Shown here: positions 7,461 through 16,813 of the stretch, piece after piece | How the letters are laid out: every line of letters begins with the position of its first letter | How positions within the stretch are numbered: the stretch's first letter is position 1 | DNA from: Methanobacterium sp. | GTDB lineage: Archaea; Methanobacteriota; Methanobacteria; Methanobacteriales; Methanobacteriaceae | Direction: 5' to 3' | Length of the DNA: 64,000 nucleotides | Assembly (NCBI GenBank): GCA_039666455.1 | Contig: JAVSLW010000009.1 | Span: 1-64,000, forward strand | The notes under the pieces: generated by a model | Databases searched by the model: none | What the model was told of the DNA's origin: nothing | Seen by the model: the letters and a program-made list of their open reading frames with translations, nothing else | Made by a program: the position numbers and the translations under genes

Positions 7461-9617
7461 TTAGTTCCTCCATAATTCTAATCTAACAGGCAAAGCATTA
7501 GGTAAATCACCAGCATACATTGCTTCCTTTCTTATTAAATCAGGTTCTGGATTGATCCCTGCGGAGTTCAATATATTGATTAGTTCTACATAAGCAGCAT
7601 TTTCAGCGGCGCTGGCATTTTCAGCATATGCTGTTGTCCAGACATTCTCTAAAAATTTAGGGTAAAGTACTGCTATACGTGACCCTGAAAATATTTCAGC
7701 ATTAGCATCAAAATCCCCTGATTCCCAGTTATTTGCAGGTCCAGTAACTGTAACCATAAGATTATAAGTGCCGGGTTTTAAAGTATAATTTCCAGGAGTT
7801 CCATTAGTGAACACACGGGGTCCTGCAGCATCCAAGTTAGAAAGATCTATAGAATATGGGATTGTAGAATTATCATATAAAACTGCTCCACCCGGATATT
7901 CAATTTTTATGTTTCTTGAATCAGTTCCAACCCCTGCAAAAAACAATACCTTTTGAGCATCAGCCCCCACTGTAAAAGAACGTGTTTCTGTACGCTGATT
8001 ATTATTACTTTGATAACTTTGGTAAGGGAAATTTTCCCATCTTATAGGTAATTTTGTAGTTGTAATTTGTGTGTAGCAACTAACAAGACCACTAAGGTCA
8101 TAGTCATTTCCAGGAACATTGTCCCAAACAGTTATTCTTACTTTATTATTTCCAACCTGTAATGGGGCCGTACTATTAGGGCCAATATAAATTATTCCGG
8201 GAATATTTCCATAGCCATCACTCCTGGCACTGTATTGAGTTGAACCCACACTAAAAGAGCAAAAAGCAGTGTTCCAACGAGTACCGTCCCATACTTCAAC
8301 CAAAGCATTATCTACCCCACCATAGGCATTTACCACAGTAAATGCATCAAATATTCGAGTATTAGAAGGAATATAAATATCCTGAACAATGCTAACTGCA
8401 GTTGCTGTACCTATATTGGGGATATTTGTTATAACAAAGGGAACACCATTATCAAAACCATGATTTCTATTTAACAGATTGCTCCAAGTTACTCTTCTTA
8501 AATTGGTGAAAGAAGTAACTGATCCCGTATTAATATCATATATTCTACCATATTCAGTGGCCTGTCCGTTTCCATCCAAATCCTGTGGACTTTCAACTGC
8601 CAGTCCTGCTGCATTGTTAAACGGAAATCTGGTAGTATTAAGTCCTTTGGGAACTTCTATGTTAGTTGTATAATTTCCTATTAATGAAAACCAGGGCATG
8701 TCATGCCCTCTCAAGTTACTATCAATATAGTTATAAACAGGACTTGTAAATTTGACACTATAGTTATTTACGCCGTTAACCATCCTATTATAATCAATTA
8801 CTCCCTGATAATTGTACATCGGGAAATTTTGTCTATTACTACCTGATGTGGGAGGTGTTTTATACAAAAAATCAAACTGGTTTGCATTAACAGGATAAGT
8901 ATATCCATTTAAAGTAAAGTTCAGTCCATACGCAGGACCTGTTCCTGTAGTTGAACGATTTTGATTACATGAACCTGCAAGGAAAACTCCACCTCGAATT
9001 GTTGCACCATTGGGAATAGAAAATTGTATATTTATTGGTGTGTTTGGAGCACCTGAAGCTGATCCCCAGTGAGGGAATGAAGCTAATCTAGCACGGCCAT
9101 TACTATCTCTCCACGGAGAAAAATTACGTAACCAGTTGTGGAAATTCCATAAAGTGGTGGTAACATTTTGAGTTTGATTTTCAAATTCAACTTCCTCAAC
9201 CTTGTACCACGCACGACCTACCCATCCTTCTTGAGGCCCAGATATTACTTTAACTCTTGTAGCTACATTATTAGAGTAAAGTAGACCTCTGTTATTGGTA
9301 AGAGACGGATTGGATCCAAGTGTTATTTTATAACCTATGTTTCCCGGTATCATGGAGTTTAATGATGAATTTAAAATCTGTGTAGCGTTATTTGGACGGC
9401 CACCAGCATAATAAACTGCTGCAGTATTCAATGTTCCATCCTGTTCCATCACTGCTAAAGCACTGTCAGCAAGTGCTTCGAGATGCTGATGGTCATCACC
9501 CATATAGACTGGCATCATCTGGTATGTAATAAAAGACGTGGTAAAAACCATAAAAATAACCAGTGCCAGTGTGGCATCTGTAGTAAATATAAATCCTTTA
9601 TCGTCCATTTTTATCAC
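7461..9617 (-). CDS. 718-residue surface protein with prepilin-like N-terminus
   Basis: The N-terminus MIKMDDKG is followed by FIFTTDATLAL and one hydrophobic helix. A very large Asn/Thr/Gly-rich extracellular region then follows with many N-glycosylation sequons and repeated beta-sandwich-like segments. Examples are the RGGVFLAGS...Y region near 200-300 and WDGTRWNT near 440. This is far larger than a normal pilin. A tip adhesin or filament-capping protein carried on a pilin-type stalk is a reasonable inference. The upstream gene overlaps its start by 4 nt, so translation is coupled. Confidence 0.7.
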   Translation of the reverse strand: MIKMDDKGFIFTTDATLALVIFMVFTTSFITYQMMPVYMGDDHQHLEALADSALAVMEQDGTLNTAAVYYAGGRPNNATQILNSSLNSMIPGNIGYKITLGSNPSLTNNRGLLYSNNVATRVKVISGPQEGWVGRAWYKVEEVEFENQTQNVTTTLWNFHNWLRNFSPWRDSNGRARLASFPHWGSASGAPNTPINIQFSIPNGATIRGGVFLAGSCNQNRSTTGTGPAYGLNFTLNGYTYPVNANQFDFLYKTPPTSGSNRQNFPMYNYQGVIDYNRMVNGVNNYSVKFTSPVYNYIDSNLRGHDMPWFSLIGNYTTNIEVPKGLNTTRFPFNNAAGLAVESPQDLDGNGQATEYGRIYDINTGSVTSFTNLRRVTWSNLLNRNHGFDNGVPFVITNIPNIGTATAVSIVQDIYIPSNTRIFDAFTVVNAYGGVDNALVEVWDGTRWNTAFCSFSVGSTQYSARSDGYGNIPGIIYIGPNSTAPLQVGNNKVRITVWDNVPGNDYDLSGLVSCYTQITTTKLPIRWENFPYQSYQSNNNQRTETRSFTVGADAQKVLFFAGVGTDSRNIKIEYPGGAVLYDNSTIPYSIDLSNLDAAGPRVFTNGTPGNYTLKPGTYNLMVTVTGPANNWESGDFDANAEIFSGSRIAVLYPKFLENVWTTAYAENASAAENAAYVELINILNSAGINPEPDLIRKEAMYAGDLPNALPVRLELWRN

Positions 9618-10522
9618 TTAACCCATAAATAAAATAAAAATCTGTATCTTTTACGCTCAATATTATCTGGATTAATTTGACCTGGATCTGTATTCTTAGG
9701 AACCTGCACAATATAAACATCCAATGAACTCCAGGGATTACTTGTTCCTCTTACAGTAACAGTATTGTTCATGAAATAAGTTTCATTATATAAAAACCTT
9801 GAATCAACCTGTTTAGTTATATTAGCATATCTTGTTGCCTGACCGCGGAAATCATTAGGGTCTACAACTCTATTATTGTTAATTTCAACTGTTGCAGAAT
9901 CATAACCTCTGTTAACCACTAAAGCCCAGTAATCAAAAGTATTTACATAATTTAAATTAGTTGGAAATGGATCAGGCGGACTTGTATAGACTCTTGGAGG
10001 GCCGGGATTATATCTAAGCAGATCCTTTGCAGATGAAACAATTTTCAAGTATCCATAAAGTACAAATCGTTCTATCCTTACAATATTTTTTGCACTGCTG
10101 TTATAGGTTCCTAACGTCTTAACTGAGTAATTATCTCCTACTCTTGTAACATTAAGGAAAAAACCGTAATCATTTCCAATCATGTCCTGAATATGGGATT
10201 GATTAAGTTGTCCTAACTTAATTGCGTCTGTCGTGCCTTCTACAGGTACACTTTTAATGTAATCATATTCAGCAAGCCCTGCTATTCGAGGATTTCCAGA
10301 CATTTCCCAATCTATTGGACTCCCTGATGTTTCAAGTAATGAACGAACAGTATCTGAAGCAGCGCGTTCTGTTGAGCTTTGAAAAACAGCACTCTGCGTT
10401 AAATAAAGCATGCTGTCCATATTAGCTGCAGCCATACCTATTATCAGAGTAATGGGGATAAGTGCAAGTAAAAGGTCCAGAGAAAATATTTGACCCCTTG
10501 AATCTTTTCTTAATAGTCCCAA
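9614..10522 (-). CDS. Class III prepilin-like surface protein
   Basis: 302 residues. The leader MGLLRKDSRG is followed by QIFSLDLLLAL, giving the canonical Gln at +1 of an EppA-cleaved prepilin and a hydrophobic helix to about residue 32. The mature part is about 270 residues, longer than a major pilin, with N-glycosylation sequons and a C-terminal beta-strand run. It is the first gene of the operon running to 5937 and is read divergently from the small pilin gene at 10770. Confidence 0.75.
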   Translation of the reverse strand: MGLLRKDSRGQIFSLDLLLALIPITLIIGMAAANMDSMLYLTQSAVFQSSTERAASDTVRSLLETSGSPIDWEMSGNPRIAGLAEYDYIKSVPVEGTTDAIKLGQLNQSHIQDMIGNDYGFFLNVTRVGDNYSVKTLGTYNSSAKNIVRIERFVLYGYLKIVSSAKDLLRYNPGPPRVYTSPPDPFPTNLNYVNTFDYWALVVNRGYDSATVEINNNRVVDPNDFRGQATRYANITKQVDSRFLYNETYFMNNTVTVRGTSNPWSSLDVYIVQVPKNTDPGQINPDNIERKRYRFLFYLWVK

Positions 10523-10769
10523 TTACATCCCCCATGTTCTTAAATATACATATTAATGATTATCCAGTACTCAAACATTATTAATTGTTAGTTATTGCCA
10601 TATAATACATATATATATTTGTAAAGTCTTATCTCACCTTGAAAAAGTATTATTAAATTTAAATAATTACTGATCCCATTTGATTTACAAATATATCAAA
10701 AAAGATTTTTTATCTAAAGAAATGGAGGAAAGTAGTAAATAATATAACTCTGTACAAAAATAAAATAAC

Positions 10770-11186
10770 ATGGTTAAAATGGATCAAAGAGGACAGATTT
10801 CAATAGAATTCGTGCTTGTCGTTGCTCTTATGCTGGTAATAGTTCTTTTAGTGGGAGCATATGCTGGAGATCAAAACGAAATAAACACGGTGACTGCAGC
10901 AGCAAGAACCGGGGCTATGGATGCTGCAACTGATTTAGCTCTTTTAAATAGGAATATGGAACCTTTAAGAGTTAATGATGTTAGAATAAATGGAAGTGGT
11001 CAAAATTTAACACTTTTAATAAATGTATCGGGCCCTATTTCAGATAACAGTAACAGGACAATATTTAATGCAACTTTACAGTCTATTGCTGACCTGGGGT
11101 ATACAATTGACGTACGTAATACAACCAATTTCTTTGACGACGTGGTGGTAACAGGCAGGCATACATACGGTGTTATAATTGTCTAA
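10770..11186 (+). CDS. Class III type IV pilin-like protein
   Basis: 138 residues. MVKMDQRG is followed by QISIEFVLVVAL: Gly|Gln cleavage site, Glu at about +5, and a hydrophobic helix to about residue 30. The mature domain of about 130 residues has several sequons (NLT, NVS, NRT, NTT). It is a good candidate for a structural pilin. It is the only gene of the appendage cluster on the + strand, sharing a 247-bp AT-rich divergent promoter region with the minus-strand operon. A second ATG at 10779 would give a shorter leader. Confidence 0.82.
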   Translation: MVKMDQRGQISIEFVLVVALMLVIVLLVGAYAGDQNEINTVTAAARTGAMDAATDLALLNRNMEPLRVNDVRINGSGQNLTLLINVSGPISDNSNRTIFNATLQSIADLGYTIDVRNTTNFFDDVVVTGRHTYGVIIV

Positions 11187-11297
11187 GCGTTGCATAACTC
11201 TTTATGTACTTCAGGGCAATTCATTCTTCTTTTTTAGGTTAACGCAGTTTATAGATAAAAGTGTAAAGTTTCCCTACCACATAAGCTCAAAAAAGTG

Positions 11298-12182
11298 TTA
11301 ATTTAATATTTCTATTATACTGCCTGGTTTATTTCCGTTCATGCTCAAAAATTTTTCTTCTATTTGAATTTTAACCCTGTTTCCATCATCTGCACCATAA
11401 CTGTTATCCACAATGTAAATATCTGGCTTTACATTTGAACAGATATCATAATCAACCTTAACATAAGCTGTTTTTTTACCGGTTTCAATTACAGTCCCAT
11501 AGGTAAAGTTTCGATGATATCTTATTCTGAAAATTAAAAAAACTGCAGCGACAGATATAACTGCAAATATTAAAACAGAAAGGGACGGTAGAAACTCAAA
11601 TGAAAATGACATCACAAAATTGGGATTGGTTCCAACAAAAACCAGTGCCAACCCAACAGCAACATACATCAAAAAGAAATCACGGTAAGCATTAAAATCA
11701 GCCGCATACATTAATTTAATCTTTGAAAACAGAGTATAAACTATAAATACCACGCAGGCAAGTCCAGAAATTGCATAAAGGGTCAAAGATAAGAAATTAA
11801 ATATAAAAAGCATTGAAATAACTAAAAATGCTCCAGACATGATTTGAAGCATGAAAACAGTTCTTTCCTTTTCTTCTGATGTGAATTCCTCTTTTAATTG
11901 TTTATTTTGGGTTAAGTCATTAACAAATATGGTACTTCCATCTGATTCATCTTTTCTATAAATTTCAGGAACTCCCATCTTTGATATTGTTTCCTGAATC
12001 CGGTTATCATTTTTTATTCTATAAATCTTTTCCTTAATAACATCAGGGTCCACCTTATCTTTGATATTATCAGTATTTATGCCTTTTAATCTGTTTGGAA
12101 TGTTAGGTATCTCTAAAATAATCATTCCGACAAAATTAAATATCCCTATAACTAAATCTCCAAATATTGTAAATAATTTCAT
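11298..12182 (-). CDS. DUF2101-like multi-spanning membrane protein
   Basis: 294 residues. A hydrophobic N-terminal segment (about 5-25) is followed by about 75 charged residues, a block of four to five membrane helices (about 107-225), and a cytosolic C-terminal domain with an OB/beta-rich pattern (YGTVIETGKKTAYVKVDYD). The size and layout fit the methanogen DUF2101 family, which I name from memory with moderate confidence. Lying 11 nt downstream of a pilin gene, it could act in pilus assembly or anchoring. Confidence 0.6.
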   Translation of the reverse strand: MKLFTIFGDLVIGIFNFVGMIILEIPNIPNRLKGINTDNIKDKVDPDVIKEKIYRIKNDNRIQETISKMGVPEIYRKDESDGSTIFVNDLTQNKQLKEEFTSEEKERTVFMLQIMSGAFLVISMLFIFNFLSLTLYAISGLACVVFIVYTLFSKIKLMYAADFNAYRDFFLMYVAVGLALVFVGTNPNFVMSFSFEFLPSLSVLIFAVISVAAVFLIFRIRYHRNFTYGTVIETGKKTAYVKVDYDICSNVKPDIYIVDNSYGADDGNRVKIQIEEKFLSMNGNKPGSIIEILN

Positions 12183-12193
12183 TAAAATTCCCT

Positions 12194-12631
12194 CTAATTT
12201 ACCCTTCTAATAGTGATTTGATTTTGTCCTGTTAGCCATTCAACTTGAAGAGTATGCCAGGTTTTATTTAAAGTGATGGAAGTGGTGTTTAGATTGTAGT
12301 TAGTAGTACTGGAGACATTTTTAAGAGTTCCATCTGAAAGGTTAGTAATAATGAAAATTTCATTACCTCTGGTTTGAAGTTTCATATTGTTTTGAGGAAT
12401 ATAAACATTAAACGTTCTTTTAGAACCTGGACCGTTTGCATAAACTATATTTACTGCGTTTGCAGTGCTTTCAACCGCTATTTTTGCATCAGAAGTCCAT
12501 GAAACATCGTTACTTGCATCAATGGCCTGTCCCATTAAAGGTATAGTTACAGCAGTCAAAATAGTTAAAATCACCACAATCAATAGCAAATATTCTGCTG
12601 AAATCTGTCCCTTATCATCCATTTCATTCAC
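12194..12631 (-). CDS. Class III type IV pilin-like protein
   Basis: 145 residues. MNEMDDKG is followed by QISAEYLLLIVVIL, the textbook class III signal: cleavage between Gly8 and Gln9, with Ser at +3 and Glu at +5. The mature protein is about 137 residues with sequons (NLS, NVS, NTT, NKT). It lies between the prepilin peptidase gene and the DUF2101-like gene on the same strand. Together with the 10770 gene it is the best major-pilin candidate. Confidence 0.85.
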   Translation of the reverse strand: MNEMDDKGQISAEYLLLIVVILTILTAVTIPLMGQAIDASNDVSWTSDAKIAVESTANAVNIVYANGPGSKRTFNVYIPQNNMKLQTRGNEIFIITNLSDGTLKNVSSTTNYNLNTTSITLNKTWHTLQVEWLTGQNQITIRRVN

Positions 12632-12735
12632 TACCTAAAAATTATGTTTATAACTATATATATTTTGGGTATATCAAAAATTAATGGCAGGTACCTTAAA
12701 CTATAAGATCAAAACATTATACTCCAGATTTCAGG

Positions 12736-13893
12736 CTAACTAAATAGGAAATAAAGCACTTTCTGGAGTATAACTGCCAGATCTCCAATAAAAAGAGATA
12801 TTAAAAGACCTATAAAAATTGATGGTGCAAATGGAACTCCTTTTTTAATTCTAAACTCCTTAGAAATTTTGTTTTCATTATAAAGTTTCTTTAAAAGTTC
12901 AATATCTTCTTCAGATAGTCCTGCAGCCATACTACTTATTATAAGCTTACCTTTAGGTTCCTGTAGGCCTGCAGTATCACCTTTCTTAATTGACTCTTTT
13001 ATTCCCTCAAAAAGTCCCTTATCATCCACGTAGACTTCACCATCCATTTGATAGATGTTGTAAGCTGGAATCATCCCTTCCTTTAAATCCTTAATTTCAT
13101 AATCATCCTGCAGCGCTTTCTTATTCACAGTTGTGAGGAGCTTTTTAACAATCTCAATGGCAGTTATCATTAAAAATAGTACAATTACACTGCTTATTGT
13201 TAATGTTAAATTACTGTAAAGTGCAAATACTGTTAAAGCAGATACAGCTACAGTCTTGATCCTGTTAGGTAACTTTGAAATAACAAGGGTTAAAAGATAA
13301 ATTAAAATTAAAGAAACTATAATTATCTGAAAGGGTAGATAAGGAGTAATAATAATGGTCAGTGTAACTGCTGAGGTAATTACAAGCGTTAAAACTATAT
13401 TTTTCCTGTAATCTTTAACTAGTGCAGTTAACTCATCCATTAGATACGGTTTCTTCTTTAAAGCTATGTAGAATATGAATATCAATAAAAAGGGGAGTAT
13501 TGCAAGGATACTGTTAATTATCAGGGTGAATGGAAAAGGATAAGATGCATTAATGGGAAAGGAAGCACCTGAAATATTATAACCTGTAATTGCAGGATAA
13601 AATGGAAGTAAGGCTGCTAAGCATGTGAATAATTTAACATCTCCACCAGCCCATGCCCCTAACTTCCAGAATATGTATCCCAGAATAAAAATTGCTGCAG
13701 TAAAGATCAATGTATAAACTATTAGCCAGATATTACCCAGTATAAAGGCATAAAATCCATTTAGAACTATTCCAATTCCTATTAATGGAAGAGTTAATTT
13801 ATTAGGGATAATTCCTGATTTTAAGTCAGTGTAACTGGCATATAAACATGCAGTAACTGCTATAATTGTACATAAAAAAGGTATCTCGGTCAT
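12736..13893 (-). CDS. eppA: Prepilin peptidase, A24 family (EppA type)
   Basis: 385 residues and a polytopic membrane protein. It carries the two aspartates of the GxGD peptidases: Asp23 in YTDLKSG and Asp85 in WAGGDVKLF. About ten hydrophobic segments are followed by a soluble insertion (about 255-345) and a C-terminal helix. It should cleave the class III prepilins encoded nearby after the leader Gly. Its ATG directly abuts the TAA of the CTP synthase gene, with an AGGTGA Shine-Dalgarno inside that gene, so the two are translationally linked. Confidence 0.87.
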   Translation of the reverse strand: MTEIPFLCTIIAVTACLYASYTDLKSGIIPNKLTLPLIGIGIVLNGFYAFILGNIWLIVYTLIFTAAIFILGYIFWKLGAWAGGDVKLFTCLAALLPFYPAITGYNISGASFPINASYPFPFTLIINSILAILPFLLIFIFYIALKKKPYLMDELTALVKDYRKNIVLTLVITSAVTLTIIITPYLPFQIIIVSLILIYLLTLVISKLPNRIKTVAVSALTVFALYSNLTLTISSVIVLFLMITAIEIVKKLLTTVNKKALQDDYEIKDLKEGMIPAYNIYQMDGEVYVDDKGLFEGIKESIKKGDTAGLQEPKGKLIISSMAAGLSEEDIELLKKLYNENKISKEFRIKKGVPFAPSIFIGLLISLFIGDLAVILQKVLYFLFS

Positions 13894-15495
13894 TTAATCA
13901 CCTTTGTTTTCGAATGCTGCCTTCATAAATGAAACAAAGATTGGATGTGCCTTATTTGGCCTTGATTTAAATTCTGGATGGAACTGGCATCCTAAAAACC
14001 ATGGATGGTCTTCAAGCTCGATCATTTCAACCAGCAGATAATTGGGAGAAATACCAGAAATTACCAGACCTTTTTCCTGTAGAATTTCGCGGTATTCGTT
14101 GTTGAATTCAAATCTGTGTCTGTGTCGTTCATTTACTGTCTTAACTTTATATGCGTCATAGGCTAATGTGTCTTTTTTAATATTGCATGGATAAGAGCCA
14201 AGCCTCATTGTTCCACCCATGTATTCAACCTTTATCTGTTCAGGCATGATGTCGATAACTGGATTTTTTGTATCCGGGTCAAATTCTGTGCTGTTTGCAT
14301 CTTCAAACCCGTGCATTCTTGCAAATTCAATTACCATGCACTGCATTCCAAGGCAAATTCCAAATAAAGGAACCTTATGATCAATTGAATATCTTACAGC
14401 ATCCAGTTTCCCTGAAATGCCTCTTTCGCCAAATCCTCCAGGTATTAGGAGTGCATCAAGTCCTTCAAGTTTTTCTATGTCTATAGAATCCTCTGCGCTG
14501 ATCCATTCAATGTTTACTTTAACTCCTACTTCAGCTGCTGCATGTTTCAGTGCTTCCCTTATACTGATATAAGCGTCTTCCAGCTCCACGTACTTTCCAA
14601 TAATCCCAATAATTACTTCTGGTTCTTCAATTTTAAGGGATTCAACAATTTCACTCCAGCGGCTCAGATCAGGTTTTCCATCACTCCTTTTTATTCTTTT
14701 TAGAACATATTCACCCACATTTTCTTCATTTAAAATTAGTGGAACTTCATAAATTGAACCAACGTCAGGAGCATTTATAACTGCATCAACTTCAACATCA
14801 CAGAAATGTGCTATTTTCTGTTTTAGGGGGGTATCAATTGAATATTCAGACCTGCAGACAATCATATCTGGATTGATACCAGTGCTTCTAAGCTCTTTTG
14901 TACTGTGCTGGGTTGGTTTTGTTTTAAATTCTCCAGCAGCTCTTAGATAAGGCACGTAAGTCACATGAATAAACATTACATTGTCATGGCCTTCCTCGTT
15001 ACGTAATTGTCTTAATGCTTCTAAAAATGGCTGGCTTTCTATATCTCCCACAGTTCCCCCCACTTCAACCAGAACAATGTCAGCGCTGCTTTTACCTGCA
15101 ATTTTTCTTACCATCGTTTTAATTTCGTCGGTGATGTGCGGTATTATCTGCACACAGGAGCCAAGGTAATCTCCTTTTCTCTCTTTTTCAATAACAGATG
15201 AATAAACTTTACCTGTTGTTATGTTAGAATCACCAGAAAGCTCTGTATCTAAAAATCGCTCGTAGTGCCCTAAATCAAGATCTGTTTCCATACCGTCTTC
15301 AGTTACAAACACTTCCCCATGCTGATAAGGGTTAAGTGTTCCGGAATCCCAGTTTAAGTATGGATCTATCTTTATTGCAGTTACATCAATCCCGTAAGAC
15401 CTTAATATTCTTCCTATTGATGCTGCAGTTATTCCTTTTCCTATTGAGCTTACAACTCCTCCTGTTACTATGATATATTTTGACAGATGAACCAT
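13894..15495 (-). CDS. pyrG: CTP synthase (glutamine-hydrolysing)
   Basis: 533 residues, the usual length. It makes CTP from UTP, ATP and glutamine. The N-terminal synthetase domain begins KYIIVTGGVVSSIGKGI and includes KIDPYLNWDSGTLNP and VEVGGTVGDIES. The C-terminal class I glutamine amidotransferase domain shows the nucleophile motif FGICLGMQ and the His/Glu part in GCQFHPEF. Its last codon abuts the prepilin peptidase start. A GAGG Shine-Dalgarno precedes the ATG at 15495. Confidence 0.97.
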   Translation of the reverse strand: MVHLSKYIIVTGGVVSSIGKGITAASIGRILRSYGIDVTAIKIDPYLNWDSGTLNPYQHGEVFVTEDGMETDLDLGHYERFLDTELSGDSNITTGKVYSSVIEKERKGDYLGSCVQIIPHITDEIKTMVRKIAGKSSADIVLVEVGGTVGDIESQPFLEALRQLRNEEGHDNVMFIHVTYVPYLRAAGEFKTKPTQHSTKELRSTGINPDMIVCRSEYSIDTPLKQKIAHFCDVEVDAVINAPDVGSIYEVPLILNEENVGEYVLKRIKRSDGKPDLSRWSEIVESLKIEEPEVIIGIIGKYVELEDAYISIREALKHAAAEVGVKVNIEWISAEDSIDIEKLEGLDALLIPGGFGERGISGKLDAVRYSIDHKVPLFGICLGMQCMVIEFARMHGFEDANSTEFDPDTKNPVIDIMPEQIKVEYMGGTMRLGSYPCNIKKDTLAYDAYKVKTVNERHRHRFEFNNEYREILQEKGLVISGISPNYLLVEMIELEDHPWFLGCQFHPEFKSRPNKAHPIFVSFMKAAFENKGD

Positions 15496-15567
15496 CTCCT
15501 CTAAAAAATCATTATTATCATTAAAATCTCACTCTGATTGGCTAAAATTATAAAATATAATTTCGGT

Positions 15568-16785
15568 TTACTGTTTTGGGGCATTCAATTTTGAAAAACT
15601 TAAAAAATTACTCATAAATTTATGACCTTCAATGGTTCCAAGAGAACCTCTTTTTGCTGAAAATTCATTGTACTGAGTTGCATCGTCCTTAATGCCGTTA
15701 GTAGAATACATTGCATAAGGAACAGGTTCTGTGGTGTGTGTTTTGACATATATTGGAGTTGCATGGTCTGGAAGTACTGAAATAGCGTAATCATCAAACC
15801 TGGGGAGTTCATCAAGAAGCTTTCCCAGTATCTTATAATCAATGTTTTCTATTGCTTTGATCTTTTCTTCAATATCTCCAGCATGCCCTGCTTCATCTGG
15901 AGCTTCAACATGGATAAATATCAAATCATGGTCATCCAGACCATTTATTGCATATTCTGCCTTCTGATTATAATCAGTATCATAATATCCGGTTGCTCCT
16001 GGAACATAAATGTTGGTAAGTCCAAGGTGAATCCCGATACCTTTAATTAAATCAACTGCAGTGATTGTAGCGCCTTTTAATCCGTATTTATCAGTGAACG
16101 AAGGTATTTGTGGTTTTATGCCCTGTCCCCATAACCAGATCATGTTTGCCGGGTTTTTACCTGATTTAACTCTTTCCTGATTTACCGGATGGTTTTTAAG
16201 CAATTCTTTAGATTCTCTCATGACTTTATTTAATAATACGGCGTTTTTATCATCATATGGCTTTAATAAATGCTCTTCAATACTTTTACCGACAATATCA
16301 TGTGGTGGTGATGATTTAAGGGATTCTGAGTCCACATCATTAAACACAAAGAGATTCCTGTAGCTAACACCCAGATAAAATTTTCCTGTTTCCCCAAATT
16401 CATCATTTAATGCATTGATAAGCTTTTCAGATTCTTCTGTAGAAATATGGTTCGCATTAAAATCTGCTAATCTGCCATTTTTTTCTGTAATAAAATTGCA
16501 TCTGAATGCTACCTGGTCTGATTTAAGATCAGCGCCTATACTTGCTGCTTCAAGAGGGCCTCTCCCAGTATAGTAGTCTTCAGGGTTATAACCCATAATG
16601 GAAAGGTTTGCAACATCAGATCCAGGTTCCATGTTATCTGGGACTGTTTTTAAAAACCCACTTACACCATTAAATGCCACGTAATCCATGTTGGGAGTTA
16701 CTGATGCTTGAAGAGGTGTTTTATTGTCTAATTCTTTCAGGGGATAATCTGCCATCCCGTCTCCTATTATCACTATGTATTTCAT
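15568..16785 (-). CDS. apgM: 2,3-bisphosphoglycerate-independent phosphoglycerate mutase, archaeal type
   Basis: 405 residues of the archaeal aPGAM family within the alkaline-phosphatase superfamily. It interconverts 3- and 2-phosphoglycerate. Metal-binding and family motifs are IIGDGMADYP at the N-terminus, NMEPGSDVANLSIMGY, YTGRGPLEAAS, HVEAPDEAGHAGD, and the C-terminal LPDHATP and GHKFM. Homoserine dehydrogenase is encoded 28 nt upstream on the same strand. Confidence 0.95.
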   Translation of the reverse strand: MKYIVIIGDGMADYPLKELDNKTPLQASVTPNMDYVAFNGVSGFLKTVPDNMEPGSDVANLSIMGYNPEDYYTGRGPLEAASIGADLKSDQVAFRCNFITEKNGRLADFNANHISTEESEKLINALNDEFGETGKFYLGVSYRNLFVFNDVDSESLKSSPPHDIVGKSIEEHLLKPYDDKNAVLLNKVMRESKELLKNHPVNQERVKSGKNPANMIWLWGQGIKPQIPSFTDKYGLKGATITAVDLIKGIGIHLGLTNIYVPGATGYYDTDYNQKAEYAINGLDDHDLIFIHVEAPDEAGHAGDIEEKIKAIENIDYKILGKLLDELPRFDDYAISVLPDHATPIYVKTHTTEPVPYAMYSTNGIKDDATQYNEFSAKRGSLGTIEGHKFMSNFLSFSKLNAPKQ

Positions 16786-16813
16786 ATTTTTAGAATCTCC
16801 AGAAATATTTGAA

